Source: Curtobacterium flaccumfaciens
GTDB taxonomy: Bacteria; Actinomycetota; Actinomycetes; Actinomycetales; Microbacteriaceae
Assembly: GCA_029689965.1 (NCBI GenBank)
Contig: CP121450.1
Span: 2,542,001 to 2,606,000, forward strand
Direction of reading: 5' to 3'
DNA: 64,000 nucleotides
The notes beneath the pieces are model-generated. The model was given only the letters and a program-made list of their open reading frames with translations. It was not told the DNA's origin and did no database searches. Positions 19,646 to 27,967 of this stretch are shown piece after piece; positions within the stretch are counted from its first letter, which is position 1; every line of letters begins with the position of its first letter. A program made the position numbers and the translations under genes.

Positions 19646-20673
19646 ATGCGCGCCGTCCAGTACGCCGAGTTCGGGTCCGTCCCGTCGATCGTCGAGGTCC
19701 CCGACCCGTCGCGCCCGTGGACGGCGTCGTCGTCCGGGTCGCTGCGAGCGGTGTGTGCCGGAGCGACTGGCACGCCTGGAAGGGGCACGACGACTCGGTC
19801 CGTCTGCCCCTCGTGCCCGGGCACGAGTTCGCCGGTGTGGTGTCGTCGGTCGGCTCGGGCGTGCGTGGGTTCGGCGTGGGGACAGGGTCACCGCACCCTT
19901 CGTCTTCGCCTGCGGCCGGTGCGAACAGTGTCGCGACGGCGCGACGCAGGTGTGCACCCGGCAGCAGCAACCGGGCTTCACCCTGCCGGGCTCGTACGCC
20001 GAGGCCGTGGTGGTCCCGCACGCCGACGTGAACCTCGTCAGACTGCCCGACTCCGTCGGGTTCGCCGAGGCCGCCGGGCTCGGGTGCCGGTTCGGGACCG
20101 CTCACCACGCCTTGCACGCCCGCGGCCGCGTCGCCCCCGGCGAGTGGGTGGCCGTCTTCGGCTGCGGGGAGTCGGCCTCTCGGCCGTGCTCGTCGCGATC
20201 GCCGCGGGTGCCCACGTCGTCGCCGCGGACGTCGCACCGGCCGCCCTCGCGCGTGCGGAGGCCCTCGGCGCGACGTCCGTGCCGATGAGCGGCACGGCCG
20301 CCGAGGCCGTCCGGGCGGTCACGGGCGGCGGAGCGCACGTGTCGGTCGACGCGTTCGGCAGCCGCGCGACCTCGACGGCCGCGGTGGCGTCACTGCGCCC
20401 GCGCGGCCGTCACGTCCAGGTGGGGCTGCTGCTCGGCGACGAGGCGACGCCCGCGATCCCGATGGGCCGGGTGATCGCGGACGAGCTCGAGCTGCTCGGC
20501 AGTCACGGGATCGCCGTGGGGAGTACGCCGCGATGCTCGACGACGTCGTGGCCGGACGGCTCCGGCCCGGCGACTCGATCGGACGGACGATCGGCTTCGA
20601 GGAGCTGCCGGCGGCGATCGTGGCGATGGACGGACCACCCGCCTCGGCGGGCATGACCGTCGCCGTGTTCTGA
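19646..20673 (+). CDS. Zinc-dependent alcohol dehydrogenase (MDR superfamily), four frameshifts
   Basis: [20 protein letters not shown], then [15 protein letters not shown] with the catalytic zinc cysteine (GVCRSDWH), [12 protein letters not shown] with the second zinc ligand (GHE), and a structural-zinc lobe [17 protein letters not shown]. The Rossmann fold reads [20 protein letters not shown] only after correcting a GGGG run. Frame changes lie near 19715, 19884, 20170 and 20517; three are GGGG runs that need a fifth G. Corrected length is 343 residues, ending GMTVAVF. An NAD(P)-dependent medium-chain alcohol dehydrogenase; substrate unknown. Confidence 0.8.
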
Positions 20674-20702
20674 CCGAGCCCGACGCTGCGGCCTCCCGGT
20701 CT

Positions 20703-20765
20703 GGGCCCGGCGACGTCGCCGGGCCCGGTCCGGCGCCGCGCCGTCGCGCAGCGCCCGGACCGGGC
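20703..20765. terminator. Bidirectional hairpins between convergent genes
   Basis: A perfect 24-bp palindrome (20703-20726, half-site GGGCCCGGCGAC) is followed by an inverted repeat GCCCGGTCCGG (20723-20733) / CCGGACCGGGC (20755-20765). They lie between the 3' ends of the dehydrogenase and the GH3 gene, so they probably terminate both transcripts. No U-tract follows, as is common in high-GC actinobacteria. Confidence 0.6.
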
Positions 20766-20794
20766 GCCGCGCCGTCGCGCAGCGCCCGGACCGG
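20733..20794. repeat. 31-bp tandem repeat, two perfect copies
   Basis: Unit GCGCCGCGCCGTCGCGCAGC plus 11 further bases, at 20733-20763 and 20764-20794. Each unit ends in the right arm of the terminator hairpin (CCCGGACCGG), so the terminator arm is duplicated. Confidence 0.8.
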
Positions 20795-20813
20795 GTGCGA
20801 CCCGTGGTCGGGA

Positions 20814-22578
20814 TCAGTCCGCGTAGCGCAACCCGTGTCCGAACCGGAACAGCGGGTCCTCGGTGTCGAACGGCACGTCGGGCGGCTGGCCTCGACGGCT
20901 TCCATCGACCGCGGCAGGTCGAACGGCAGGGCACCGAGCGGCTTCCGGTCGCCGAACAGCGTCCGCAGCAACGCCGTGTCGGAGACTCCGAAGTCCGCCA
21001 CGAGTGCACCGACGCGGTCGGCGATCGGCGTCAGGATCGCGGGACGGTCGAGGTAGACGTCGACAACGGTCGGGACGGTCGCGGCGACCGTCCGGAGGTG
21101 CTCGATCTGGTCCTCCGGGAAGTCCAGCGATCCGGCGTGGAAGAACGACTCGAAGCCGACGCCCCGCGCCTCGTACGGCGCTCGGACCCTGATGATGGCC
21201 ACGTCCGCCTCGGCGGGATCCGAGACCGGGGTGGCGAACTCGCGCAGGACCTCGTCGTGGACGCCCTCGGCGTAGACGCGGACCCCGCGGGCGAGGGGGA
21301 GGAGCGCGTCGCCGTTCGCGAGGACCGTCACGGAGGCGCTCTGCGCCTCGAGACCGGCCGCACGGGACTCCGCGTTGCCGACGACGACCTCGGCGCGCTC
21401 CTCGTCGACGAAGGGGTCGTCGAACAGCCCGAGGCGGAACTTCTCGTCGAGGAGGCGCCGCACGGACTGGTCGAGCCGTGCCTCCGGGACGGTGCCGTCC
21501 TCGACGAGCCCGAGGAGCACGTCGGTGCAGAGCTCCCCGCCGAACTGGTCGACGCCGGCGTCGAGCGCCTTGACGACGCGCTCGGGACGGCTGAGGTGCT
21601 CGACGCCCCACGCGCGCGCGGGCATCGGCGTGCCGAGGATGTCCGCGTCCGTGAGGAGGCCCCAGTCGGTGCAGACGATCCCGTCGAAGCCGAGTTCGTT
21701 GCGGAGCAGATCGGTGATGATGCCCTTGTTGAACCCGAACGCGACCTCTTCGTAGTCGGTCCCGACGGGCATGCCGTAGTACGGCATGATCTGCGCGGCC
21801 CCGGCTTCGATCGCCGCACGGAACGGCGCGAGGTGGTACGCGAAGCGCCCGCCCGGGTAGACCTGCTCCGGCCGTAGGCGAAGTGCGGGTCCTCGCCGTC
21901 CTTCTGGGGTCCGCCACCGGGGAAGTGCTTGGTCATGGTCGACACCGAGTCCCGGCCGAGTTCGTCGCCCTGCATCCCGCGGATGTACGCCACGACGAGC
22001 CGTGCCGTGAGGTCGGCGTCCTCGCCGAAGGTGCCGTTCGCCCGCGACCAGCGCGGTTCGGTGGCGAGGTCGATCTGGGGGTGGAGCGCGAGCCGCAGTC
22101 CGACGGCGACGTACTCCCGGCGGACGGTCTCCGCGAACCGGCCCACGGTGTCCTCCGAACGGAGGGCCGCGAGTCCGAGCGTCTCCGGCCACTGGGAGAA
22201 CGGTCCGGCGGGCATGGCGGTACCGGGGTTGTCGGTGAAGGCGTGGCGCGGGTCCGTCGAGAACGTGATCGGGATGCCGAGCGGCTGCTCTGCGGCGATG
22301 CGCTGCGCCGCGTTCTGGAACGCCGCGAACTCCCGCGCCGTCTCGACGGATCCGAGGACGTTGAAGTGGTTCATCCGGCGTTTGGTCACCATCGCGGCGA
22401 GCGACGGCACCCCGAACGCGGGGTCGCCGTGTTCGGGGTTCCCCGGCACCGCCATCGTCTGGAAGAGCATGCCGACCTTGTCGGCGACGTCCATGCGGGC
22501 GAGGAGGTCGGAGACGCGCTGCTCGGTGGGGAGCGAAGCGTCCTGGTAGGGGTGCTGGAGGTCGTGTTGCATGGTCAT
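20814..22578 (-). CDS. Glycoside hydrolase family 3 protein, two frameshifts
   Basis: ATG at 22578 (MTMQHDLQHPYQDASLPTEQ), overlapping the MFS stop by ATGA. The GH3 barrel shows RVSDLLARMDVADKVGMLFQ, KHFPGGGPQKDGEDPHFAYG (the conserved KHF region), and GFDGIVCTDWGLLTDADILG, which holds the nucleophile Asp in the TDWG motif. The C-terminal alpha/beta sandwich (VVVDVYLDRPAIL-like and GALPFDLPRSMEAV) ends FRFGHGLRYAD. C/G runs one base short at about 21873 and 20890 break it; corrected length is 588. Probably a beta-glucosidase or related exo-glycosidase acting on sugars imported by the adjacent MFS permease. Confidence 0.8.
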
Positions 22579-23903
22579 CGGACTCCCTTGATGCGGTAGA
22601 CGAGCAGGGCGCCGACGACCGCCACGGCGCCGGCGAAGGCGAACCAGAGCGAGTACCCGTTGCCGAACAGCGCGCTCCCGAGCGGGATGATGGCGATGCC
22701 CGCGAGGAACGGGGCGATCGTCTGTGGCAGCGTGTTGGCGATGTTGAGCACGCCCAGGTCCTTGGCGGTGTCGTCGGGGTTCGGCAGCACGGCGATGCAC
22801 AGGGCGGTGTCGACGGCGAGGAACATCCCGGCGCCGGCGCCGATGATCGCCTCCGCGACGAGCACCACGACGAGGCCGGCCGACGAGCCGACCACCGCGG
22901 CGAGCACGAACGTGCCCGTGCCGATGCCGATGAGCACGCCGCCGGTGGTGACGAAGGAGCGGCGTCGACCGAGACGATCGCTGAACACACCGCCGAGGAT
23001 CGAGAACGAGACCGTGAAGACGACGGACACGATCGTGGCGTAGAGGTTCCACTGCAGCTGCTCGACCGGCTTCATCCCGAAGCTCGTGGCGAGGAACAGC
23101 GTCAGGTACGACGTGACGGCGGCGTAGCCGAACATGATCAGCGCCTTCGTGAGCCATGCCCAGCCGAGGTTGCGGTGCGTGCGCGGGTTGAACACGAAGC
23201 TCGCGAGGAACGCCTTGACGTCGAAGCCGCCCGGCGTGCGCTGCAGCACCCGGTCCTTGAGCGTGAACGCGAAGACGAGGCCGGCCACGAGGCCGATGGC
23301 GCCCGGGACGAGGGACCGGAGCAGATCCGTCGGGAGCAGGCTCAGCCCCAGCGCACCGATCAGGATGCCGATCGAGGAGGACGCCCCGACGAGACCGGAG
23401 ATCCGACCCCGGCGGCGTTCGGGCACCTGGTCGGCGACGGTGGCGGTGAGCGCCGCCTGCGCGAAGTTGCTGAAGAAGCTGGGCGCCGCAGAACGAGATG
23501 AGGACGACGGCGACGTTGGGTGCGAGTCCGATGCCGAGGAGCGAGAGGAAGGTGCCGATCGCGCCGGCGATGATCCACGGCTTGCGCATGCCGGTACGCG
23601 CCGTGGTCCGGTCGGAAAGGCGACCGACCATCGGCTGCGCGACGAGGGCGAAGAACGCCCGGTGCCGGTCACCAGACCGAGCTCGGTTGAGGCGCGCTCG
23701 AGCGGGACGAGCGACTGGATCTTCACGGACAGCCCGCCGAGGACGGGCGCGAAGATCGCCAGGTAGATGCCGACGGAGGCCGCGAAGTAGCTCGCGGCGA
23801 ACCCGCGCGGTTCGCGTTCCGCGGTGGCCGCCGGGGTGGTGGGCGTCAGCTCGGTCGGGACCGCCGCTGCGATGAGGGGCGAGTCCGGTGGCGGGGTGGT
23901 CAT
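22575..23903 (-). CDS. MFS sugar transporter, two compensating frameshifts
   Basis: ATG 23903 with GAAGGAG six bases upstream. About 12 membrane helices (SYFAASVGIYLAIFAPVLGG ... FAGAVAVVGALLVYRIKGVR) with an MFS loop in MVGRLSDRT and SDRLGRRRSFV. The middle segment (MVGRLSDRT to ISFCGAQLF) lies in another frame: one G missing near 23662 and one extra base at AAGCT 23476-23480. Corrected length is 442. The MFS-then-GH3 order with translational coupling suggests uptake of a di- or oligosaccharide that GH3 then cleaves in the cytoplasm. Confidence 0.8.
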   Translation of the reverse strand: MTTPPPDSPLIAAAVPTELTPTTPAATAEREPRGFAASYFAASVGIYLAIFAPVLGGLSVKIQSLVPLERASTELGLVTGTGRSSPSSRSRWSVAFPTGPRRVPACASRGSSPARSAPSSRSSASDSHPTSPSSSSRSAAPSFFSNFAQAALTATVADQVPERRRGRISGLVGASSSIGILIGALGLSLLPTDLLRSLVPGAIGLVAGLVFAFTLKDRVLQRTPGGFDVKAFLASFVFNPRTHRNLGWAWLTKALIMFGYAAVTSYLTLFLATSFGMKPVEQLQWNLYATIVSVVFTVSFSILGGVFSDRLGRRRSFVTTGGVLIGIGTGTFVLAAVVGSSAGLVVVLVAEAIIGAGAGMFLAVDTALCIAVLPNPDDTAKDLGVLNIANTLPQTIAPFLAGIAIIPLGSALFGNGYSLWFAFAGAVAVVGALLVYRIKGVR

Positions 23904-23970
23904 GTCGACTCCTTCGTCGGGTTGATGCCCGGCGCGGGCCGGGCGCCGGGGACGGCGCGATGACGCTAAC

Positions 23971-24000
23971 ACAAAAACCGACACGCGTGTCGGCTTTTGT
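23971..24000. promoter_or_regulatory. 30-bp palindromic operator between MFS/GH3 and tetR
   Basis: ACAAAAACCGACACGC followed by GTGTCGGCTTTTGT is a near-perfect palindrome with only one mismatched pair (A/C). Core ACACGCGTGT. It lies 67 bp upstream of the MFS ATG and 31 bp upstream of the TetR ATG, where a single TetR dimer pair could control both genes. It is the only AT-rich patch in the 127-bp gap, so it probably overlaps the promoters too. Confidence 0.75.
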
Positions 24001-24030
24001 TTCCCGAGGTCAGGCCATACCGTGGTGCGC

Positions 24031-24708
24031 ATGAGCTCCGACGTCGCGACCCCACCTTCCGACCACCCGAAGGTCGGCTACCGGAAGGGCCGTGTCCGCC
24101 GGCAGGAGATCCTGGCCACGGCGAGCGACCACTTCGCCGAACGGGGGTTCGACGGCGCCACCATGCTCGACATCGCCGCGGCCTGCGGGATCTCGCGCGC
24201 CGGGCTCCTGCACCACTTCGCCGACAAGGAGACACTGCTCGAAGCCGTCCTCGAGGCCCGGGACCTGGAGGACCAGGCCCGGTTCCAGCCGTACGTCGCC
24301 GGCCGGTCGCACGGCATCGGGGTCCTGCGGGGCATCGTCGACCTGGCGGAGCACAACCAGCTCGTGCCCGGGCTGATCCGGCTGTTCGTGCGACTGTCCG
24401 CCGAGGCGCTGACGGCGGACCACCCGGCGCACGACTACTTCGCCGATCGGTACGAGCGGATCCGATGGGGGACCGCTCGTGCCTTCACGTCCGCCGGACG
24501 GGTCGGCTACCTGCAGTCGGACGTCGAGCCCGCGGAGGCGGCCTTGCACGTCACCGCGCTCATGGACGGCCTGCAGCAGCAGTGGCTGTTCGACCCCTCG
24601 GTCGACATGGCCGCACACGTGCGGTACTCAGTACGCGGCTTCCTGTCCGCCAGCGGGACCGACGCCTTCACCGCGTTCGCACTGGAGGCCGGCGCTCCGA
24701 CTTCCTGA
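24031..24708 (+). CDS. TetR/AcrR-family transcriptional regulator
   Basis: Intact, 225 residues from ATG 24031 (MSSDVATPP). The N-terminal HTH reads RRQEILATASDHFAERGFDG, TMLDIAAACGISRAGLLHHF and ADKETLLEAVL, the canonical TetR pattern (residues about 20-65). The C-terminal ligand domain is helical (VLRGIVDLAEHNQLVPGLIR, LHVTALMDGLQQQWLFD). It is divergent from the MFS/GH3 genes and probably represses them through the palindrome at 23971, with a sugar-derived inducer. Confidence 0.85.
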   Translation: MSSDVATPPSDHPKVGYRKGRVRRQEILATASDHFAERGFDGATMLDIAAACGISRAGLLHHFADKETLLEAVLEARDLEDQARFQPYVAGRSHGIGVLRGIVDLAEHNQLVPGLIRLFVRLSAEALTADHPAHDYFADRYERIRWGTARAFTSAGRVGYLQSDVEPAEAALHVTALMDGLQQQWLFDPSVDMAAHVRYSVRGFLSASGTDAFTAFALEAGAPTS

Positions 24709-24760
24709 CGCGCGAGCTTCCTTCCTCACGGAGGGGAGCCGCCGTCGTTCCGTGTCGTCC

Positions 24761-24790
24761 CGTCCCGCGACGTCTCGTCCCGCGACGTCT
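24761..24790 (+). repeat. 15-bp tandem repeat, two perfect copies, beside the dif-like site
   Basis: CGTCCCGCGACGTCT at 24761-24775 and 24776-24790, followed by a partial third copy (CGTCCC). It ends nine bases before the dif-like sequence. Confidence 0.75.
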
Positions 24791-24798
24791 CGTCCCTG

Positions 24799-24826
24799 AG
24801 TTGACATAATATGTATTATCGGCGCG
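24799..24826 (-). other. Probable chromosomal dif site (XerC/XerD recombination site)
   Basis: Read on the minus strand: an 11-bp arm CGCGCCGATAA, a 6-bp centre TACATA, and an 11-bp arm TTATGTCAACT. This is the 11-6-11 architecture of dif, with the inverted GATAA/TTATG inner halves and a right arm like the E. coli XerD arm (TTATGTTAAAT). The GCCGATAAT and ATTATGTCAA elements are those I recall from actinobacterial dif sites. It is a sharp AT-rich island in about 70% GC DNA and lies between genes. XerC/XerD act here at chromosome dimer resolution with FtsK. Confidence 0.85.
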
Positions 24827-25065
24827 TCGTCAGCGTGCTGCGGTGAGGACGAAGGGCCGCCCAGGAGGCACGCGGCAGCCCGGCGGTCAGGTGACGGTCG
24901 ATCGCGCCTCGCGTCCACCGCCCGTCCTCCGGATCCACACCCCTGTCATCCTTCCGGCGTGGCCTGTTTCGGTCGCTCGGTCTGCCACGTCATCCACCCG
25001 ACCGATGACGTCCGAGCCGTCCCGATGCACGCTGGTATCATGCATTTCGGTTGCTCACTGTTCCC
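24827..25065 (+). other. Upstream region of the alr operon, no gene seen
   Basis: Between the dif-like site and alr no frame resembles a protein. A -10-like TATCAT occurs near 25033 (GGTATCATGCAT) and a strong ribosome-binding site GAGGAGGG lies at 25066-25073, so the alr promoter is probably just upstream of 25040. Confidence 0.4.
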
Positions 25066-25077
25066 GAGGAGGGCAGC

Positions 25078-26208
25078 ATGACCCCCTCGACACCGCAGCT
25101 GGTGGTCCACGACGATGCCATCCGCGCGAACACCCGAGCCTTCGTCGGCCGCACGGACGGCCGGCTGATGGCCGTCCTCAAAGCGGACGGCTTCGGACAC
25201 GGGGCGATCGCACGCTCGGTGGTCGGCTCCGGAGCCGGGTCGATCGGCGTCGCCACGATCGACGAGGCACTTGCCGTCCGCGCCGGCGTCAGCGACGTCC
25301 CGGTGCTGAGCTGGCTCAATGCCGTCGACGCCGACCTCGACGCGGCGCTGCTCGCGGACGTCGACCTCGCCGTGTCGGGGCACGAGCTGCTCAACGCCGT
25401 CAGCCGAGCCGCCGCCCGGACCCGGCGTCGCGCACGGCTCCACCTGCAGGTCGACGTCGGCATGGCCCGTGACGGCGCCGCCCCGGAGACCTGGCCCGCG
25501 CTGTGCTCGGCCGCTCGCGAGCTCGAGGCGCACGGCACCGTCCGGGTCGTCGGCGTGATGGGACACATGTCCTGCGCGGACCGTCCGGCGGACCCACAGA
25601 ACGCCCGCGAGCGGCTGCTCTTCGCCAACGCCGTACGCACGGCCCGGCGGCGTGGGCTGGCCGGGTTCGTCACGCACCTCGCCGCGACCGCGGCGACGAT
25701 CACCGGGGTCGGCGGGCACCACGACCTGCACCGGATCGGTGCCGGGCTGTTCGGGATCGACCCGTCCGGCACGTCGACCGACCTGCAGCCGACGCTCTCG
25801 CTGACGGCTCCCGTCGTCGGGACGCGGGCGATCGGCGTCGGCGCCGGCATCGGTTACGGCCTCGACCACGTCGCGGACCGCCGGACGAACCTCGCACTGC
25901 TCCCCCTGGGGTACGGCGACGGACTCCCCGATCGGCCTCGGAACGTGCCGAGGTGCACGTGCGCGGCCGTCGACGCAGGCTCGTCGGGCGGTTCTCGATG
26001 GACATGGTGGTCGTCGACACGGGCGACGACCAGCTCGAAGCTCGGTGAGACCGTCTCCCTGTTCGGCCGGGGTCGTGACGGCGAACCGACCATCCACGAC
26101 TGGGCGGGCTGGGCCGACACCATCGAGCACGAGATCGTCACCCGGATCGGGGTCCGCGCCGCCAGGATCCACCGCACCACGACCGCGCCGGAGGCCTTCG
26201 TTGCCTGA
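25078..26208 (+). CDS. Alanine racemase-type PLP enzyme, two compensating frameshifts
   Basis: ATG 25078 after GAGGAGGG. MAVLKADGFGHGAIA contains the PLP-binding lysine (fold type III racemase, residue about 37). HRIGAGLFGID and LLPLGYGDGLPDRP, with the partner-domain tyrosine region, follow, and in the corrected frame RFSMDMVVVD, the substrate-binding arginine segment. A missing base near 25951 and an extra base at AAGCT 26038-26042 enclose a frame-shifted stretch; corrected length is 376. It interconverts L- and D-Ala or a related amino acid (Ser is possible). Its stop overlaps the ligase start by 8 bp. Confidence 0.8.
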   Translation: MTPSTPQLVVHDDAIRANTRAFVGRTDGRLMAVLKADGFGHGAIARSVVGSGAGSIGVATIDEALAVRAGVSDVPVLSWLNAVDADLDAALLADVDLAVSGHELLNAVSRAAARTRRRARLHLQVDVGMARDGAAPETWPALCSAARELEAHGTVRVVGVMGHMSCADRPADPQNARERLLFANAVRTARRRGLAGFVTHLAATAATITGVGGHHDLHRIGAGLFGIDPSGTSTDLQPTLSLTAPVVGTRAIGVGAGIGYGLDHVADRRTNLALLPLGYGDGLPDRPRNVPRCTCAAVDAGSSGGSRWTWWSSTRATTSSKLGETVSLFGRGRDGEPTIHDWAGWADTIEHEIVTRIGVRAARIHRTTTAPEAFVA

Positions 26209-27181
26209 TCACGACCGGTCCGGCACCGCGACCCGCATCGCCGTCATCGGCGGTGGGGCGAACGACGAGCACGAGGTGTCGCTCGCCTCCGCCGCCGCCG
26301 TGACGCGCGCGATCCAGTCCCTCGGGTTCGAGGCGGTCCCACTCACCGTCGGCCACACCGGCGGCTGGCGGCACACCGAGGGCGTCGGGCTGTCCCCGCC
26401 GACGCGGTCGCCGTGCTGTCCTCGTGCCGTGCGGCCTTCCCGGCGCTCCACGGCGTGCACGGCGAGGACGGCGCGGTCGCCGGGCTCCTCACGATGATCG
26501 GTGTCCCCGTCGTCGGCTCCCCGGTCCGGGCCGGCGCGCTCGGAATGGACAAGTGGGTGACGAAGACGCTCGCCGGAGCGGTCGGGATCCGGACCGCGCC
26601 GGCGGTGCTCCTGCGCGCCGGCGACGAGCGGGACCACTCCCCCTCGATCCGCCGTTCGTGGTCAAGCCGACGAGTGGCGGATCGAGCAACGGGGTGTCCG
26701 TCGTCCGGACCCCCGGAGCCTACGGCCCAGCGGTGGAGGTCGCCCGATCGACCGGCGACGACGTCCTCGTCGAGTCGTTCGTGAGGGGCCGCGAGATCGA
26801 TGTCGCGGTCTTCCGCGACCGCGGCGGCCGGCTCCGGACCGGCGCACCGCTCGAGATCAGTGTCGACGACGGCCAGGTGTTCGGCCGTGCCGAGAAGTAC
26901 GACGGCACCGCGCGGTTCACCGTGCCGGCACGGCTCGACACCGACGAGCTCGCTGCGATCGAGCAGGCGGCGCGCACACTGTACGAGACGCTCGGATGTG
27001 CCGGCGTCGCCCGGTTCGACTTCTTCGTCACCGACGACGGCGTGCTGCTCAACGAGGTGAACACCGCCCCCGGCTTCACCGAGCAGTCCCAGGTCCCCGG
27101 ATGTTCGCAGCCGTCGGCATGGCGTACGTCGAGCTCGTCGGGGCGCTGGTGGACGCGACGATCCCACGGAACGAGGAGTGA
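26201..27181 (+). CDS. D-alanine--D-alanine ligase-type ATP-grasp enzyme, three frameshifts
   Basis: Probable TTG start at 26201 inside the alr end ([17 protein letters not shown]). [11 protein letters not shown] is the Ddl N-terminal serine/glutamate motif, [18 protein letters not shown] the second, [12 protein letters not shown] precedes the ATP-grasp domain, [16 protein letters not shown] is the glycine-rich loop, [15 protein letters not shown] the omega-loop region, and [13 protein letters not shown] the metal site. Frame changes lie near 26398, 26650 and 27102; corrected length is 327. The EKY motif fits D-Ala-D-Ala or D-Ala-D-Ser ligases more than D-lactate types. Coupled with the racemase it would make a D-Ala-D-X dipeptide for the cell wall. 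Confidence 0.75.
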
Positions 27182-27183
27182 CG

Positions 27184-27603
27184 ATGACCAGAGAACCCGC
27201 GATGCGCCCGACGGGCGAACCGGTCGAGATCGTGCTCGACCGGGCCACCGGACCACGACGGGCGGAAGTGGACGAGCTGCTCGCGTTGCACCTCGGTGTC
27301 AGCGGTGCCGAGCCGGTCGTCTGGGCGGGCCGGATCATCGGTTTCGGTGAACACCGCTACCGCTACGACTCCGGTCGCAGCGGGCTCGCACCCGTCCTCG
27401 CGTTCGCGCCCGGTTCGGCGCGCCACACCGTGTACCTCGCAGAGGACTTCGCCCAGCGCTGGCCGGACCTCATGGTGCGGCTCGGCAAGCACCGCGCGAG
27501 CAAGGTGTGCCTGTACCTCACCCGGCTGAGCGACGTCGACCTCGACGTCCTCCGAGAACTGCTCGAGCGCTCCCGCGACGCGACCACCCCGACGCCGGAC
27601 TGA
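27184..27603 (+). CDS. DUF1801 family protein
   Basis: 139 residues from ATG 27184; a GTG at 27178 overlapping the ligase stop is an alternative. VVWAGRIIGFGEHRYRYDSG, FAPGSARHTVYLAEDF and the final LGKHRASKVCLYLTRLSDVD fit the DUF1801 (YdhG-like) fold, a compact family of unknown function. It is the third gene of the racemase-ligase operon, three bases after the ligase stop. Intact frame. Confidence 0.75.
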   Translation: MTREPAMRPTGEPVEIVLDRATGPRRAEVDELLALHLGVSGAEPVVWAGRIIGFGEHRYRYDSGRSGLAPVLAFAPGSARHTVYLAEDFAQRWPDLMVRLGKHRASKVCLYLTRLSDVDLDVLRELLERSRDATTPTPD

Positions 27604-27606
27604 CCA

Positions 27607-27665
27607 GCGTCAGGACACCGCCCCGTCAGGACAGCGGGCCCGTCAGGACACAGACCCGTCAGGAC
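27607..27665 (+). repeat. Four spaced copies of a CCGTCAGGAC motif
   Basis: Starts at 27607 (GCGTCAGGAC), 27623, 27640 and 27656, spaced 16, 17 and 16 bp. The last copy contains the stop codon of the convergent small acidic gene. Found nowhere else nearby. It lies in the gap between two convergent genes. Confidence 0.8.
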
Positions 27666-27835
27666 TCCGTGTCGGCCTCCGGGTCCTCGCCGTCGGCGGG
27701 CACGTCGTCCGCGTCGACCTCGAGCGCGGCCTGCTCGTCGTCGCGCTCTTCGAGGTCCTCACGATCGGTGTCGGGCTGCTCGGCACCCTCGCTCCGGGTG
27801 GTCTCCTCGGCAGGGTCTGGCTGGCTGTACGTCAT
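27659..27835 (-). CDS. Small highly acidic protein (58 residues)
   Basis: ATG 27835 (MTYSQPDPAEETTRSEGAEQ) to TGA at 27659, ending DPEADTES. About 40% of residues are Asp or Glu, with few basic or hydrophobic residues (EDLEERDDEQAALEVDADD), so it should be unfolded and soluble. A clean ATG and full-length codon use with G/C at third positions support coding. It is convergent with the DUF1801 gene. No function recognised; small acidic proteins can mimic DNA or act as chaperone-like factors, but nothing here shows that. Confidence 0.6.
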   Translation of the reverse strand: MTYSQPDPAEETTRSEGAEQPDTDREDLEERDDEQAALEVDADDVPADGEDPEADTES

Positions 27836-27895
27836 GGAGCGGACGGTACGCGGGCCGACCTGGGCAGCCGTCCGGCGGTCCTCGAGACGACCGGC

Positions 27896-27943
27896 GACGG
27901 ACGGGAGGCGCGTGGCGATGCCGCCACGCGCCTCCCGTCCGTC
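27896..27943 (-). terminator. Perfect 22-bp stem hairpin
   Basis: Arms 27896-27917 and 27922-27943 pair without mismatch around the loop ATGC; the core contains GGAGGCGCGTGGCG. It lies 25 bp beyond the stop of the DUF4190-like gene. Related hairpins with a GGAGGCGCG core recur at 45533, 49726 and 62537. Confidence 0.8.
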
Positions 27944-27967
27944 ACCCCGTTTGTCTGCGGGCGAGCG

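Noticed and set aside
24801..24819. TTGACA at 24801 as a strong promoter -35 for alr
   Set aside because: No -10 element lies 16-18 bp downstream, and the sequence is better explained as the right arm of the dif-like site.
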